In this document: piece by piece, positions 17,116-25,753 of the stretch
How the letters are laid out: each line of letters opens with the position of its first letter
Numbering within the stretch: the first letter of the stretch is position 1
Translations under genes and position numbers: made by a program
The notes under the pieces: generated by a model
What the model saw: only the letters and a program-made list of their open reading frames with translations
Databases searched by the model: none
What the model was told of the DNA's origin: nothing
Source of the DNA: Streptomyces acidicola
GTDB taxonomy: Bacteria > Actinomycetota > Actinomycetes > Streptomycetales > Streptomycetaceae
Reading direction: 5' to 3'
DNA: 64,000 nucleotides
Assembly: GCF_009377235.1 (NCBI RefSeq)
Contig: NZ_VMNX01000001.1
Coordinates: forward strand, 1 to 64,000

Positions 17116-18981
17116 GTGCAGCACCCGCACAGGCACCGCAGACGCAGGGTCCCGATCATGGCGGCGGCCGTCGTCCTCGCCGCCGCCGGACTCACCACGT
17201 TCAATGCCGGCCCGGCCGAGGCCGCCGCCGCCCGGCAGGTCGAGGCGCTCGACCGGGGTGTGGCCAGTGTGCACACCGACAGCGGCAACCTGGTCAGCTG
17301 GCGCTGGCTCGGCACCGACCCCGACAACGTGTCCTTCAACGTCTACCGCGCCGGCACGAAGGTGAACTCGACCCCGATCACCGGCTCCACCAACTACTTC
17401 CACTCCGGTGCCCCCGCCCAGGCCGACTACACGGTCCGCGCGATCGTGAACGGCGCGGAGCAGGGCGACTCGGTGCACGCGGTCCAGTTCCGCACCGGCT
17501 ACAAGGACGTACCGATCAGCGCGCCCGCGGGCGGCACCACCCCCGACGGCGTCGCGTACACCTACGAGGCCAACGACGCCTCCGTCGGTGACCTCGACGG
17601 GGACGGCGCCCTCGACTTCGTCCTCAAGTGGCAGCCCACCAACGCCAAGGACAACTCCCAGTCCGGCTACACCGGCAACACGATCATCGACGGCATCAAA
17701 CTCGACGGCACCCGTCTGTGGCGCATCGACCTGGGCCGCAACATCCGCTCAGGCGCCCACTACACCCAGTTCCAGGTGTACGACTACGACGGTGACGGCA
17801 AGGCCGAGGTCGCCATGAAGACCGCGGACGGCTCGAAGGACGGCACCGGCGCGGTGATCGGCAGCTCCTCGGCCGACTACCGCAACTCCAGCGGCTATGT
17901 CCTCTCCGGCCCCGAGTACCTGACCATGTTCAACGGCCAGACCGGCAAGGCGATGGCGAGCGTCGACTACGTCCCGGCCCGCGGCACGGTCTCGTCCTGG
18001 GGCGACTCGTACGGCAACCGCGTGGACCGCTTCCTCGCGGGCACGGCCTACCTGGACGGCGCCCGTCCCTCTCTCATCATGGCCCGCGGGTACTACACCC
18101 GTACGGTGATCGCGGCCTGGGACTGGCGGAACGGGTCCTTCACACGTCGCTGGACCTTCGACACCAACTCCTCCACCAACAGCGGCAAGGGCTTCGACGG
18201 CCAGGGCTCGCACAGCCTGTCCGTGGGGGACGTCGACAACGACGGCAAGGACGAGATCGTGTACGGCGCCATGGCCGTCGACGACAACGGCTACGGTCTG
18301 TGGACCACGAAGACCGGACACGGCGACGCCCAGCACCTCGGCGACCTCGACCCGTCGACACCGGGCCTGGAGTACTACAAGGTCTCGGAGTCCACGTCCC
18401 AGCCCGCCGCGCTCTACATCAACCCGGCGAACGGCGCGGTCCGCTGGAAGCTCGACGCCTGCTGCGACAACGGCCGCGGCGTCGCCGGGGACGTCTACGC
18501 CGGCAACGACGGCCCCGAGATGTGGTCCGCCTCCGACAGCAGCATCCGCGACGAGGCCGGCGCCACCAAGGGCCGCGAGCCGTCCTCCGTCAACTTCCTG
18601 TCCTGGTGGGACGGCGACACGGTGCGAGAACTGCTCGACGGCACCCGGATCGACAAGTACGGCACGTCCTCCGACACCCGCCTGCTGACCGGCTCCGGCG
18701 TCTCCTCCAACAACGGCACCAAGTCCACCCCCGCCCTGTCCGGCGACATCCTCGGCGACTGGCGTGAGGAGGTCGTCTGGCGCACCAGCGACAACTCGGC
18801 GCTGCGGATCTACTCCACACCGATCGAGACGAGCACGAAGATCACGACCCTGCTGCACGACACGATGTACCGCACGGGCCTGGCCTGGCAGAACACGGCT
18901 TATAACCAGCCGCCGCACACGAGCTTCTTCATCGGCAACAAGATGCCGACGGCACCCCGGCCGACGGTCTACACGCCATGA
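17116..18981 (+). CDS. Secreted rhamnogalacturonan lyase (polysaccharide lyase family 11)
   Basis: The 621-residue enzyme has a signal peptide (basic HRHRRRRV, then a hydrophobic run, cleavage near AEAAAA about residue 37). A fibronectin-like N-terminal strand set follows, then the eight-bladed propeller of PL11 with several calcium-binding D-x-D-x-D-G loops (DLDGDGALDF, DYDGDGKAEV, DVDNDGKDEI). PL11 enzymes cleave the rhamnose-galacturonate backbone of pectin by beta-elimination. GGAGG lies eight bases before GTG 17116. It is the last chromosomal gene before the element and appears intact to its C terminus. Confidence 0.92.
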   Translation: MQHPHRHRRRRVPIMAAAVVLAAAGLTTFNAGPAEAAAARQVEALDRGVASVHTDSGNLVSWRWLGTDPDNVSFNVYRAGTKVNSTPITGSTNYFHSGAPAQADYTVRAIVNGAEQGDSVHAVQFRTGYKDVPISAPAGGTTPDGVAYTYEANDASVGDLDGDGALDFVLKWQPTNAKDNSQSGYTGNTIIDGIKLDGTRLWRIDLGRNIRSGAHYTQFQVYDYDGDGKAEVAMKTADGSKDGTGAVIGSSSADYRNSSGYVLSGPEYLTMFNGQTGKAMASVDYVPARGTVSSWGDSYGNRVDRFLAGTAYLDGARPSLIMARGYYTRTVIAAWDWRNGSFTRRWTFDTNSSTNSGKGFDGQGSHSLSVGDVDNDGKDEIVYGAMAVDDNGYGLWTTKTGHGDAQHLGDLDPSTPGLEYYKVSESTSQPAALYINPANGAVRWKLDACCDNGRGVAGDVYAGNDGPEMWSASDSSIRDEAGATKGREPSSVNFLSWWDGDTVRELLDGTRIDKYGTSSDTRLLTGSGVSSNNGTKSTPALSGDILGDWREEVVWRTSDNSALRIYSTPIETSTKITTLLHDTMYRTGLAWQNTAYNQPPHTSFFIGNKMPTAPRPTVYTP

Positions 18982-19014
18982 CCTGCTGAAACAGCATCGA
19001 TTCCTGAGCTGAAA

Positions 19015-19047
19015 GAGCGGCCATCGAGGGGTCCTCGGTGGCCGCTC
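19015..19047. terminator. Bidirectional terminator between lyase and integrase genes; attL candidate region
   Basis: GAGCGGCCATCGAGG pairs with CCTCGGTGGCCGCTC across a three-base loop, with one G-T pair. It sits between the converging lyase and integrase stops and ends four bases before the integrase stop codon. Because tyrosine integrase genes usually abut the attachment site, this hairpin may also be part of or beside attL. Confidence 0.75.
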
Positions 19048-19050
19048 AAC

Positions 19051-20430
19051 TCATGATCCATCCGAGCTGGGGAGCGTCTGGGGAGATCCACTTTGAAGCG
19101 CAGTATCAGGACTCTCAGGAGACTCCCCGGCCTCTGGCGCGACACCCGACACGAGGCGCCCGAGCGCGGCCCTGCCGCGGCTACCGGACTTCGGCATGAA
19201 GTGCACGTAGGTCCGGAGCGTGAACGCCGGGTCACTGTGGCCCAGCCACGCGGCCAGCTGTGTAATCGTCTCACCCTCAGCCAGAACGACGCTAGCAAAC
19301 GTGTGGCGTAGGACGTGGAAGCCGAACTCGCGCGGCATCGTCCACGTCTCCTTGCGCCACGGGCTCCTCCCCTTCTTCGGCTCGATGTAGGTGACCTCAG
19401 GCTGCGGGATCATCCCGGCCGCAGCGAGCGCCGGCTTCCAGTGCTTCTCGTTGAAGGTGTCCTTGTTGATGGCGCCGCCGTTGACCCCGTTGCGGAACTG
19501 CGTCGTGACGAGTAGCCGCACAGTGCGCTTGGGACGGTCCTCCCACGCCAGGCTCGGCCGAGCCGGATCCACCCACGGCAGCGTTACCTCGACGGACGGG
19601 AACCGGTTGGCGTACTCCTTGATCGCCTCGGCCAGTTCGGGGGTGCACGGCGCAGCACGCTCCTTGTTTCCCTTCGGGGGCCCGAACCCGAACCGCCCGT
19701 TGACTTTGATGATCTGCCGGACGACGTGGATGTCCTCGCCGTCGACGTCATCGGGCGAGAAGCCGAGGGCCTCGCCCTGCCGCAGACCCGCACCGGCGCC
19801 CAGGCTGACCAGGATGCCGTAACGGTCGGGAAGTTCCTCCTGCACCATCGTGACGGTGTCCTGCGGCCACGCCAGCGCCTTCGACTTGGGCAGACGGGGG
19901 GCCCTGAGTTCTGGGTCGCGGAACGGATTCGCCGGAATCCTCTTCGCCTTGTGTGCCGCCTGCAGAATCGACGAGAAGTGGGCCCATGTGACGACGAGCG
20001 TTCCGACGTCGATGTCCTGCTCGGCCCGGCTCTGCCAGGCCCGCACCTCGTCGAACCCGATGCGGTTCAGTGACAGTGCGCCGGCGTGCGGGAGGATGTG
20101 GCCGAAGACCCGGGAACGCACGGACGCCTTGGTGGTCGGCGGGTACCGCACCGTGGGCCACCAGTGCTTGCGCACGTATTCGTCCAGGGTGATGGATCCG
20201 TCGCGCGGATCGTAGAACTGGCCGCGGATGGTGTCACTCTGGGCGTTGGCGAGCCAGTCCTTGGCGGCGGCCTTCTGTCCGTCGGGGAACGACCGGGAGC
20301 GGACGCCGGGGATACCGGTGACCTTGTAGCGCTTGCCCTTTCCGTGCCGCTCCGTGGGAATCTGAATGACCTTCTTGGTATCCGGGTCAACGCCCTTCTT
20401 GTACCAGCGGTCCTCGATGTATCCCGGCAC
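19051..20430 (-). CDS. int: Tyrosine site-specific recombinase (integrase)
   Basis: The 459-residue integrase has an N-terminal arm-binding region with basic residues, a SAM-like core-binding domain (about 75-165) and a C-terminal catalytic domain. Catalytic residues are visible: Arg in AGLRQGEALGF, a Lys in the PPKGNK beta hairpin, His and Arg in HVLRHTF, His in LGHSDP, and the Tyr nucleophile in LRTYVHF. It should integrate and excise this element. The GTG at 20430 has GGGGAGG four bases upstream. It is the last gene of a minus-strand unit led by the repressor. Confidence 0.95.
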   Translation of the reverse strand: MPGYIEDRWYKKGVDPDTKKVIQIPTERHGKGKRYKVTGIPGVRSRSFPDGQKAAAKDWLANAQSDTIRGQFYDPRDGSITLDEYVRKHWWPTVRYPPTTKASVRSRVFGHILPHAGALSLNRIGFDEVRAWQSRAEQDIDVGTLVVTWAHFSSILQAAHKAKRIPANPFRDPELRAPRLPKSKALAWPQDTVTMVQEELPDRYGILVSLGAGAGLRQGEALGFSPDDVDGEDIHVVRQIIKVNGRFGFGPPKGNKERAAPCTPELAEAIKEYANRFPSVEVTLPWVDPARPSLAWEDRPKRTVRLLVTTQFRNGVNGGAINKDTFNEKHWKPALAAAGMIPQPEVTYIEPKKGRSPWRKETWTMPREFGFHVLRHTFASVVLAEGETITQLAAWLGHSDPAFTLRTYVHFMPKSGSRGRAALGRLVSGVAPEAGESPESPDTALQSGSPQTLPSSDGS

Positions 20431-20452
20431 GTCGCCTCCCCTGCACGGTTGA

Positions 20453-20896
20453 TCAGGCCGCCATGGTCCCAGGGGAATCGATGGTGACGATCTCTCCGTG
20501 CCACAACTGGAACCATCGTCCGCCGGCGAGGCACTCCTCGACGGAGCGATTCAGGAAGGGGGCGATCTCGTCGATCGTTGCGGTGGGGCAGAGGTACACG
20601 GCCACATCACCCTTGTGCTCACGGAAGTCGACCGGCGGTGCCGGGTTGAAGGGCGACAGCGCGAACGTGACGGAGATGGGGTTCTCGGGGTGGTCCGGGG
20701 AGATGACCTCGCCTCCCCAGACCTGGAACCACTGGGTGTTCTTGACACAGTCGCGCAGGGTGGCGTTGAGCGAGGGGATGAACTGGCGGGCCTTGGTTCC
20801 GCAGGCGACGCGAAACTCGATGAGACCGCGTTCTTCGCGCCAGTCGGACAGTTTCCCGGGGCCGGGGTCGTCGGCCCTGTATACGACGCGCAGCAT
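20453..20896 (-). CDS. Uncharacterised 147-residue protein with an internal duplication
   Basis: Not recognised. The product contains two related copies of a motif: N-x-(T/S)-(L/V)-(R/E)-(D/E)-C-(V/L) followed by WFQ(V/L)W-x-GE(V/I) (copy one about residues 45-70, copy two about 115-140). No membrane segment or catalytic motif is seen. The ATG at 20896 has GGGAGGG upstream. It lies 22 bases before the integrase, so it may be cotranscribed and could be a directionality or accessory factor, which is speculation. Confidence 0.7.
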   Translation of the reverse strand: MLRVVYRADDPGPGKLSDWREERGLIEFRVACGTKARQFIPSLNATLRDCVKNTQWFQVWGGEVISPDHPENPISVTFALSPFNPAPPVDFREHKGDVAVYLCPTATIDEIAPFLNRSVEECLAGGRWFQLWHGEIVTIDSPGTMAA

Positions 20897-20969
20897 GAGG
20901 CGCCCTCCCGTTGTTGCGGTGCGCCCGTGACGGATCTGCCGAAAGCGCACGGTTGTGGAAGGGTACGAC

Positions 20970-20979
20970 CTGTTAACAG
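20970..20979. promoter_or_regulatory. Palindrome CTGTTAACAG in the leader between repressor and integrase-unit genes
   Basis: A perfect ten-base palindrome in the AT-richer 159-base gap 20897-21055. The minus strand also carries TTGACT and TATAGA boxes nearby, but with a spacing too short for a standard promoter. It is a candidate operator for the integrase unit. Confidence 0.3.
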
Positions 20980-21055
20980 ATGGCCACAATCAGTTGTACG
21001 AAATGTCTATAAAGGGACTTCTTAGTCAACGTGTGTGCTGGCGGGGCGCGGTGCA

Positions 21056-21484
21056 CTACTCCTCGCGCCGAGCCCGCTCGTCAGCCTCGATCATGGCCAG
21101 CCATCGCCGCTGCTCCCGCTCCGACATGCCGCCGAGGTGACCAAGAATGATGCGCACGGTGCCTCCGTAGCCGACCAGTTCGGTGGCCCGGTAGTCCAGC
21201 CACTGCTCGGCGACCGCCTCCTTGATGCGTGTCTCCGACTTGCCGAGGGCGGCGGCAATGGCGCGCATCTGGACAGGACTGGGGGCGGAAGCCGGCGGGT
21301 TCTTGACGAGCTTCTGGAAGTACTGCCAGGAGATCTTCTCGCCCGTCTCCGGGTCAACTGCGACCTTGCCGAGTTCGCGAAGGCTCTTACCGTCGTCGAG
21401 TGCGGCTTGGATGAGCTGGGAGAGCGGCCCTGTAGGGGAGGGCTGGGCTGCGTCAGACTCCGGCGCAGGGGCCGCTGCCGTCAT
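21056..21484 (-). CDS. Immunity-type HTH repressor
   Basis: The 142-residue protein has an N-terminal Ala/Pro tail, then a helical DNA-binding region (LSQLIQAALDDGKSLRELGK ... ISWQYFQKLVKNPP) resembling repressors encoded beside integrases in Streptomyces phages and integrative elements, and a short helical C-terminal part. It is divergent from a small HTH gene at 21731, a typical lysogeny-type switch. The ATG at 21484 is used; an in-frame GTG lies at 21508 without a better ribosome site. Confidence 0.7.
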   Translation of the reverse strand: MTAAAPAPESDAAQPSPTGPLSQLIQAALDDGKSLRELGKVAVDPETGEKISWQYFQKLVKNPPASAPSPVQMRAIAAALGKSETRIKEAVAEQWLDYRATELVGYGGTVRIILGHLGGMSEREQRRWLAMIEADERARREE

Positions 21485-21585
21485 GTCCTGGTCGTCCTCT
21501 CGGTTCACTCTTCCACCGGCTGTTTCTATCCGTGGGGGTGTGCGCTGGAAAAGTAGCAGGTCAGTCCGTACAACCATCCTCGTTT

Positions 21586-21602
21586 GTAGACGGATCGTCT
21601 AC
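21586..21602. promoter_or_regulatory. Candidate switch operator GTAGACG-GAT-CGTCTAC
   Basis: Perfect seven-base arms around GAT lie between the divergent repressor and HTH genes. A further half-site GTAGACA occurs at 21661-21667 near the likely plus-strand promoter. This is the natural binding site candidate for the 21056-21484 repressor. Confidence 0.55.
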
Positions 21603-21730
21603 GCATCCATGCTATCTAGCCACAAACTTTGCCGATATGCGGCGCGAGGTGACCCATTCTGTAGACAGAGTGACACCGAAAGTGCTCTACTGGGGGCAAG
21701 CCAAGGCCACTCCGCACCACTGGAGAACCG

Positions 21731-22009
21731 TTGAGCCATACCCGCTACACGCTCAAAGACCCCGCGAAGTTCAGATGGGTCATGGAAAACCCCGGCCGCG
21801 GAGCCCCCTACTCGGTCCGAACCCTCGCGGAAGCGAGCGGCTGCGGCCCGGGGCTCATACAGAAACTGGCCAGCGGCAGCCAATCCACAGTGGGTGTCCT
21901 TGGCGCCCACGCCCTCGCGGAGGCCCTCGGTGTCGCCGTACTCGTCCTCTTCATGCCCCCAGTGACGCCAAATCGCGTCACCATGACTATGGGCGACGAT
22001 CCTGAATAG
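21731..22009 (+). CDS. Small XRE-like HTH protein
   Basis: The 92-residue protein has a helix-turn-helix-like segment (YSVRTLAEASGCGPGLIQKLASG, about 27-50) followed by a short hydrophobic helix. Similar proteins open the rightward early operon in Streptomyces integrative elements. The start is TTG 21731 with GGAGAACCG directly before it. The next gene begins eight bases after its stop. Confidence 0.65.
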   Translation: MSHTRYTLKDPAKFRWVMENPGRGAPYSVRTLAEASGCGPGLIQKLASGSQSTVGVLGAHALAEALGVAVLVLFMPPVTPNRVTMTMGDDPE

Positions 22010-22017
22010 GAGAAACC

Positions 22018-22299
22018 GTGCCCCGAAGTACCCCCCAGCACAAGCAGCCGGCCCCACCCGGCCACGTGTGGATCGATGAGGCCGCCCGACTGAGCGGCCG
22101 AAGCATCGAGACGCTCTACAAGGACCGCCAGAAGCAGAAGCGCACCGGTCAGTGCGACGGACCCCGGTCCGTGACCCTGAGCCGCAAGGCCGCCTGGCGC
22201 ATCGCAGACATCGCGGCCTGGCTCGCCGAAGGCGACCAGGACGTTGACCCCCAGCTTCTCCACGACAGCCGCCCGGCCGAGCCCCGCCTCGCCGCCTAG
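22018..22299 (+). CDS. Small HTH (excisionase/AlpA-like) protein
   Basis: The 93-residue protein has a winged-helix-like N-terminal half (WIDEAARLSGRSIETLYKDRQ ... KAAWRIADIAAWL) as in excisionase or AlpA-type proteins. A recombination-directionality role would suit an element carrying a tyrosine integrase, but a second excisionase-type gene occurs at 54051. GTG 22018 follows AGGAGAAACC. Confidence 0.6.
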   Translation: MPRSTPQHKQPAPPGHVWIDEAARLSGRSIETLYKDRQKQKRTGQCDGPRSVTLSRKAAWRIADIAAWLAEGDQDVDPQLLHDSRPAEPRLAA

Positions 22300-22404
22300 T
22301 GCGGCTTGAGCCCCAACCGCCGGCGCGCATACCGGCAGCCGGGGCCCCGCGGCCGCAAAGCCGCGCGATCCACCCACACCATCCGTGAACAGAAGGGCAG
22401 ATCG

Positions 22405-22764
22405 ATGCCTCTATTCTCGCAGAACCGCCCGCCGAAGATCGTCCGGCAATCGCCTGTGAAGAGCGACACCCTCGACGTCACCGTGTCCACGATCCGCATC
22501 GCGCGAGGCAACTACAACACGGTCATCTTCGACAACCACGCCGACAAGCGGCACGCCGGGTTCTTCCTCGGCGGCTACGCCATCGACCACTCCTCGCAGC
22601 GCGCCGAGACGCGTGAGGCGGCGATGGACCAGCACCGTGAGGCGCTGTACGCGGCCCGCACCGAGGAGCCGTTCCCGCCCCGCGGCGGCCACGACGAGTC
22701 GTGCGCCTACATCTCCGGCATGACCACCCGTTGCACCTGCTCCACCGAGGGCGGTGTGCGATGA
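22405..22764 (+). CDS. Hypothetical 119-residue protein
   Basis: Not recognised. The first half is basic; the C-terminal part contains a cluster of histidines and cysteines (HDESC ... CTCST) that could bind zinc. It is the first of a long run of plus-strand genes whose stops and starts overlap, so it probably belongs to one transcript extending past 33 kb. The 105-base gap before it contains only short GC-rich hairpins. Confidence 0.6.
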   Translation: MPLFSQNRPPKIVRQSPVKSDTLDVTVSTIRIARGNYNTVIFDNHADKRHAGFFLGGYAIDHSSQRAETREAAMDQHREALYAARTEEPFPPRGGHDESCAYISGMTTRCTCSTEGGVR

Positions 22765-23312
22765 CCGACCGCGCCGAGTACATCGCCGGCCTGCGCGAGA
22801 TCGCGGACTGGCTGGAGCAGCACCCGGACGCCGATCTCCCGTCGACGGATCGCCTGCTGCTGCCGCTGAGTACGAACCCCGCGGTGGAGGAGTTTGCCGC
22901 CACCCTCGGCCTGACCGCCGAGATCGACGAGGAGGGTAACGCCGCCGTCGACCTGAAGTTCGGTCCGATCGCCTTCCACGCCTACGGCTACGCGGACTTT
23001 ACGGAGCACGTCAAGGAGCACCACGAGCGCCAGGCCCGCAACTGGGCCGACAAGAACGGCATGGTCATCCAGCCCCGCGAGGGCGAGCCCGACGAGGCGC
23101 GCGAGCACCGCGTCGTCGCCTACCGCAACTCTTCCCAGCCGGGCGTGCTGCTGTGCCGGGAGCACGGCGACGGCTGGGCCTGGCTGACCCCGCTCACGGC
23201 CGACGACCTTCCCGACGGCGGGACCTGCACCTTCGGAGACCCGGCCGACCCCGACGACGTGTGCGGCAACGACGTGCTGATCAACGACACCAAGTCGGGA
23301 GGTGCGCGATGA
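22761..23312 (+). CDS. Hypothetical 183-residue protein
   Basis: Not recognised. The protein has an acidic helical N-terminal region (EYIAGLREIADWLEQHPDADLP), a form common in small actinophage and integrative-element proteins. It ends with two cysteines in a Gly/Asp-rich stretch (GGTCTFGDPADPDDVCGND). The ATG overlaps the previous stop by four bases. Confidence 0.6.
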   Translation: MTDRAEYIAGLREIADWLEQHPDADLPSTDRLLLPLSTNPAVEEFAATLGLTAEIDEEGNAAVDLKFGPIAFHAYGYADFTEHVKEHHERQARNWADKNGMVIQPREGEPDEAREHRVVAYRNSSQPGVLLCREHGDGWAWLTPLTADDLPDGGTCTFGDPADPDDVCGNDVLINDTKSGGAR

Positions 23313-23557
23313 GCGTCTCCCGTATCCCGACGCCGGACGCCGTCCGCTACTTCTCGTCCCGCCAGCTGCCGCGCGCGGTCCGTGAGGCGGCTTCGGCTGC
23401 TGATCGTGCCGAGCTGGAGCTGGGCCGCCCGGTGTCGCCGCTGTCGGTGGAGGACTTGGGCGATCGGGAGACCGTGCTCGCTCACTGGCATCGGGCGGAC
23501 AAGGTGCTGGCCGCGACCGCACTCCGGCCCGAGCAGGCAACGGGGGTGCTGTCGTGA
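23309..23557 (+). CDS. Hypothetical 82-residue protein
   Basis: Not recognised. It is a small, mostly helical protein without cysteines or membrane segments. Its ATG overlaps the preceding stop and its stop is overlapped by the next GTG, which supports a real, translationally coupled gene. Codon third positions are strongly GC. Confidence 0.6.
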   Translation: MSVSRIPTPDAVRYFSSRQLPRAVREAASAADRAELELGRPVSPLSVEDLGDRETVLAHWHRADKVLAATALRPEQATGVLS

Positions 23558-24114
23558 AGTGCGACGAGCTGAAGCCCGACGACTCCTGGCGCACCTGCGA
23601 CAAGGACCTGAAGCACCCCGGCAGCCACCGTTACCTCAACGAGTCGTGGCCGCGGCTGGAGCCGAACGAGCCCGACCCGAAGGTTGAGGCGCTGCTGGAG
23701 CGGACGAAGGCCGCCCGCTCATGGGGCCTGGACGAGCGCCGCTTCCCGATCGTCGTCATCGAAACCGTCACCCGAGTCATGTGGGTGGACGCGGAGGACG
23801 AGGACGACGCGCTCGACCGCTGGGCCGACGACTACAGCGACATCGACCTGGAGGGAACTCAAGTTCTCGACGGGTGCCTAGAGTTCCGCCGCCTCGACGA
23901 CTCCGAGCGCTTCGACCTGGGGCGGACTTCCCCGATCGGCCCCATGATCGCCTGCCCGGGCTGCGGCGCGCAGGCCATGCAGCGGTCCTGGTACCACAAT
24001 CCGCTGCGGAAGTGCCACGGCCCCATCAAGTGGCGGGAGACCCAGGCGCCGAACCCCTGCTATCGGTGGCGCCGCGACCACGAGGCCCACGCCGGATCGG
24101 CGGTGACCGCGTGA
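23554..24114 (+). CDS. Hypothetical protein with a C-terminal zinc-binding cysteine pair
   Basis: The 186-residue protein starts with a KCDELKPDD...CDKDLKHPGSHRY stretch (Cys and His residues resembling a treble-clef motif common in actinophage proteins). The middle is beta-rich and very acidic (about 65-100) and a CPGCGAQAM segment lies near residue 135. A nucleic-acid-binding role is possible. The GTG overlaps the previous gene by four bases. Confidence 0.6.
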   Translation: MKCDELKPDDSWRTCDKDLKHPGSHRYLNESWPRLEPNEPDPKVEALLERTKAARSWGLDERRFPIVVIETVTRVMWVDAEDEDDALDRWADDYSDIDLEGTQVLDGCLEFRRLDDSERFDLGRTSPIGPMIACPGCGAQAMQRSWYHNPLRKCHGPIKWRETQAPNPCYRWRRDHEAHAGSAVTA

Positions 24115-24746
24115 ACGCAGAGCAGTTCAACGCGCTGTACGAGGTCGGCATCCCGGTGTTCGCCTACCCCGGCTTCCGCCCGGAGGACGACCGCAACGCT
24201 CGTCGGCTCGTCACCCGTACCCGAAGCGTGGCGTCCGTGCTGGGCGGTCACACCGACGTGGTTTGGGTGGACGGGCACAGCGCCTGCATCGCTCTCAGTC
24301 ACGTCGACGTGGTATCGGAGGACGAGTTCAAGGCGGCACGGGCTGCCGAGACTGCCGCAGCGGTGGCCGCCCTGGGCGCTCTGCCGATGCCTGCCGGGCC
24401 GGAGCCTAAGCGGCTCGACGACGCGCGGCTCAAGGAGATCAAGAGCCTGCTGCGGTACGAGACATCGATCTCGTTCCACAGCGCCCGCGCCAAGGAGTCG
24501 ATGCTCCTGCTGCTCGCCGAGGTCGAGCAGTGGAGGGCGATCTACGGCGCCGAGGCGCTCCCCGGAGCGCTCAACCGTCTCCGCCACGCCGATGCGGAGA
24601 TCGAGCGACTGAAGGCGGACAACGGCACCCTGTCGGCGGCGCTGTCCGAGGCGCTCGGGCAGGCGGCTCGGGCGGACGCCCAACTGGACCAGGCGCAGCC
24701 GGCCCCGTTCTCCGTGACCGGCGAGGCGGTGAGCGGCGATGAGTGA
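24111..24746 (+). CDS. Hypothetical protein with a coiled-coil C-terminal half
   Basis: The 211-residue product has an N-terminal globular part (about 1-70) and a long C-terminal helical region with heptad-like spacing (about 100-195). The first part includes WVDGHSACIALSHVDVV, which recalls a short beta-sheet domain seen in small actinophage proteins. The function is unknown. GTG 24111 overlaps the preceding stop. Confidence 0.55.
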   Translation: MNAEQFNALYEVGIPVFAYPGFRPEDDRNARRLVTRTRSVASVLGGHTDVVWVDGHSACIALSHVDVVSEDEFKAARAAETAAAVAALGALPMPAGPEPKRLDDARLKEIKSLLRYETSISFHSARAKESMLLLLAEVEQWRAIYGAEALPGALNRLRHADAEIERLKADNGTLSAALSEALGQAARADAQLDQAQPAPFSVTGEAVSGDE

Positions 24747-25194
24747 CCGTCTCACCCCGGCCCGCGAAGCCGAGATCCGGGAGAGCATGGCCGCCCTGGA
24801 CGCCAATCGCACGCTGACCCTCGGCGCCTGGACCGCGAGCCAGGTCAACGAGAAGAGCGTGCTCCCGCCCGCCTTCGCGCACGTCGTCGAGGACGTGCTG
24901 CGGACCGAGCGCGGTGCTGTGGTGCGCAGTTCGGTGGGCGTCTTCGGTGACGAGCGGCACGCCGTCTTCGTGGCGCTCGCCCGGACTGCCGTGTCAGACC
25001 TGCTCGACGAGCTGGACGCGGTCCGCAACGAGCGCGACGAGGCACTGGCTCGTGTGACGGAGCTGGAGGCGTTGACGCCAGCCCCGATCCAGACGTGCCG
25101 GGTCTGCAGCGCGGGCTACACCTACGGCCAGCCGTGCAGCACCTGCGAGTTCAACACGCTCATGGCCCGCGAGACGGGTGGTGAAGTCGCGTGA
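24739..25194 (+). CDS. Hypothetical protein with C-terminal zinc ribbon
   Basis: The 151-residue protein is helical with a coiled-coil segment (about 90-112) and ends with CRVCSAGYTYGQPCSTC, a four-cysteine zinc ribbon. It overlaps the previous gene by eight bases. Such small zinc-ribbon proteins are typical of actinophage early regions and may bind DNA or a replication protein. Confidence 0.6.
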   Translation: MSDRLTPAREAEIRESMAALDANRTLTLGAWTASQVNEKSVLPPAFAHVVEDVLRTERGAVVRSSVGVFGDERHAVFVALARTAVSDLLDELDAVRNERDEALARVTELEALTPAPIQTCRVCSAGYTYGQPCSTCEFNTLMARETGGEVA

Positions 25195-25421
25195 GCGCCC
25201 AGTTCTTCCAGCCCGAGCGCACCTACACCCGTCAGGTCGGCGGCCAGATCGGCGAGTTCCTCGTCGATCACATCACCCGCAACCCGAACGACGGCGGCCT
25301 GCACGCCTTCGGCTGGTACCGGCGCCTGCCCCACGCCAGCTGGCACCCCTACTCGCAGAACCAAGCCGAGTTCGGCGCCTGGACCGACAACACCACCCGC
25401 ACCCTCAAGGAGGCGTCGTGA
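25191..25421 (+). CDS. Hypothetical 76-residue protein
   Basis: Not recognised. It is a small protein rich in aromatic residues (Phe, Tyr, Trp, His) without cysteine, probably a compact beta fold. It overlaps both neighbours by four bases. Confidence 0.55.
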   Translation: MSAQFFQPERTYTRQVGGQIGEFLVDHITRNPNDGGLHAFGWYRRLPHASWHPYSQNQAEFGAWTDNTTRTLKEAS

Positions 25422-25753
25422 GCGCTCTGAACCTGACTGACATGACCCTCTCCTTCCGCGCGTTGGAGACGATCGCCGAGACCCACCCGCACCTGCCGGC
25501 CGCCCTGTTCCACCTGCGCGGCACCACCCTCGCCGCCGAACAGGTCATCGACGTCCAGTTCCACCACGACCCCGACGCCTTCACCGCCTGGTGCGACGTC
25601 TTCGACATCGACACCGCGCTGCTGGAGACCAGGTCGACCGGGTTCGGCCACTACACGCGGGCTGTTGTCCGCTACGCCGGCGTCACCTTCGTGCTCGTCC
25701 TCGACCACCACGACCGCGAATGGCGGACCGCACCCCTGGCGGTGGCCGCGTGA
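25418..25753 (+). CDS. Hypothetical 111-residue protein
   Basis: Not recognised. The first half is helical; the second half alternates hydrophobic strands (VRYAGVTFVLVLDHH). GTG 25418 follows AAGGAGGCGTC, the best ribosome site of this segment, and overlaps the previous stop. Confidence 0.55.
   Translation: MSALNLTDMTLSFRALETIAETHPHLPAALFHLRGTTLAAEQVIDVQFHHDPDAFTAWCDVFDIDTALLETRSTGFGHYTRAVVRYAGVTFVLVLDHHDREWRTAPLAVAA

Noticed and set aside
18982..19050. tRNA gene as integration target
   Set aside because: No cloverleaf or T-loop signature is present near the integrase; the only structure is a terminator hairpin.
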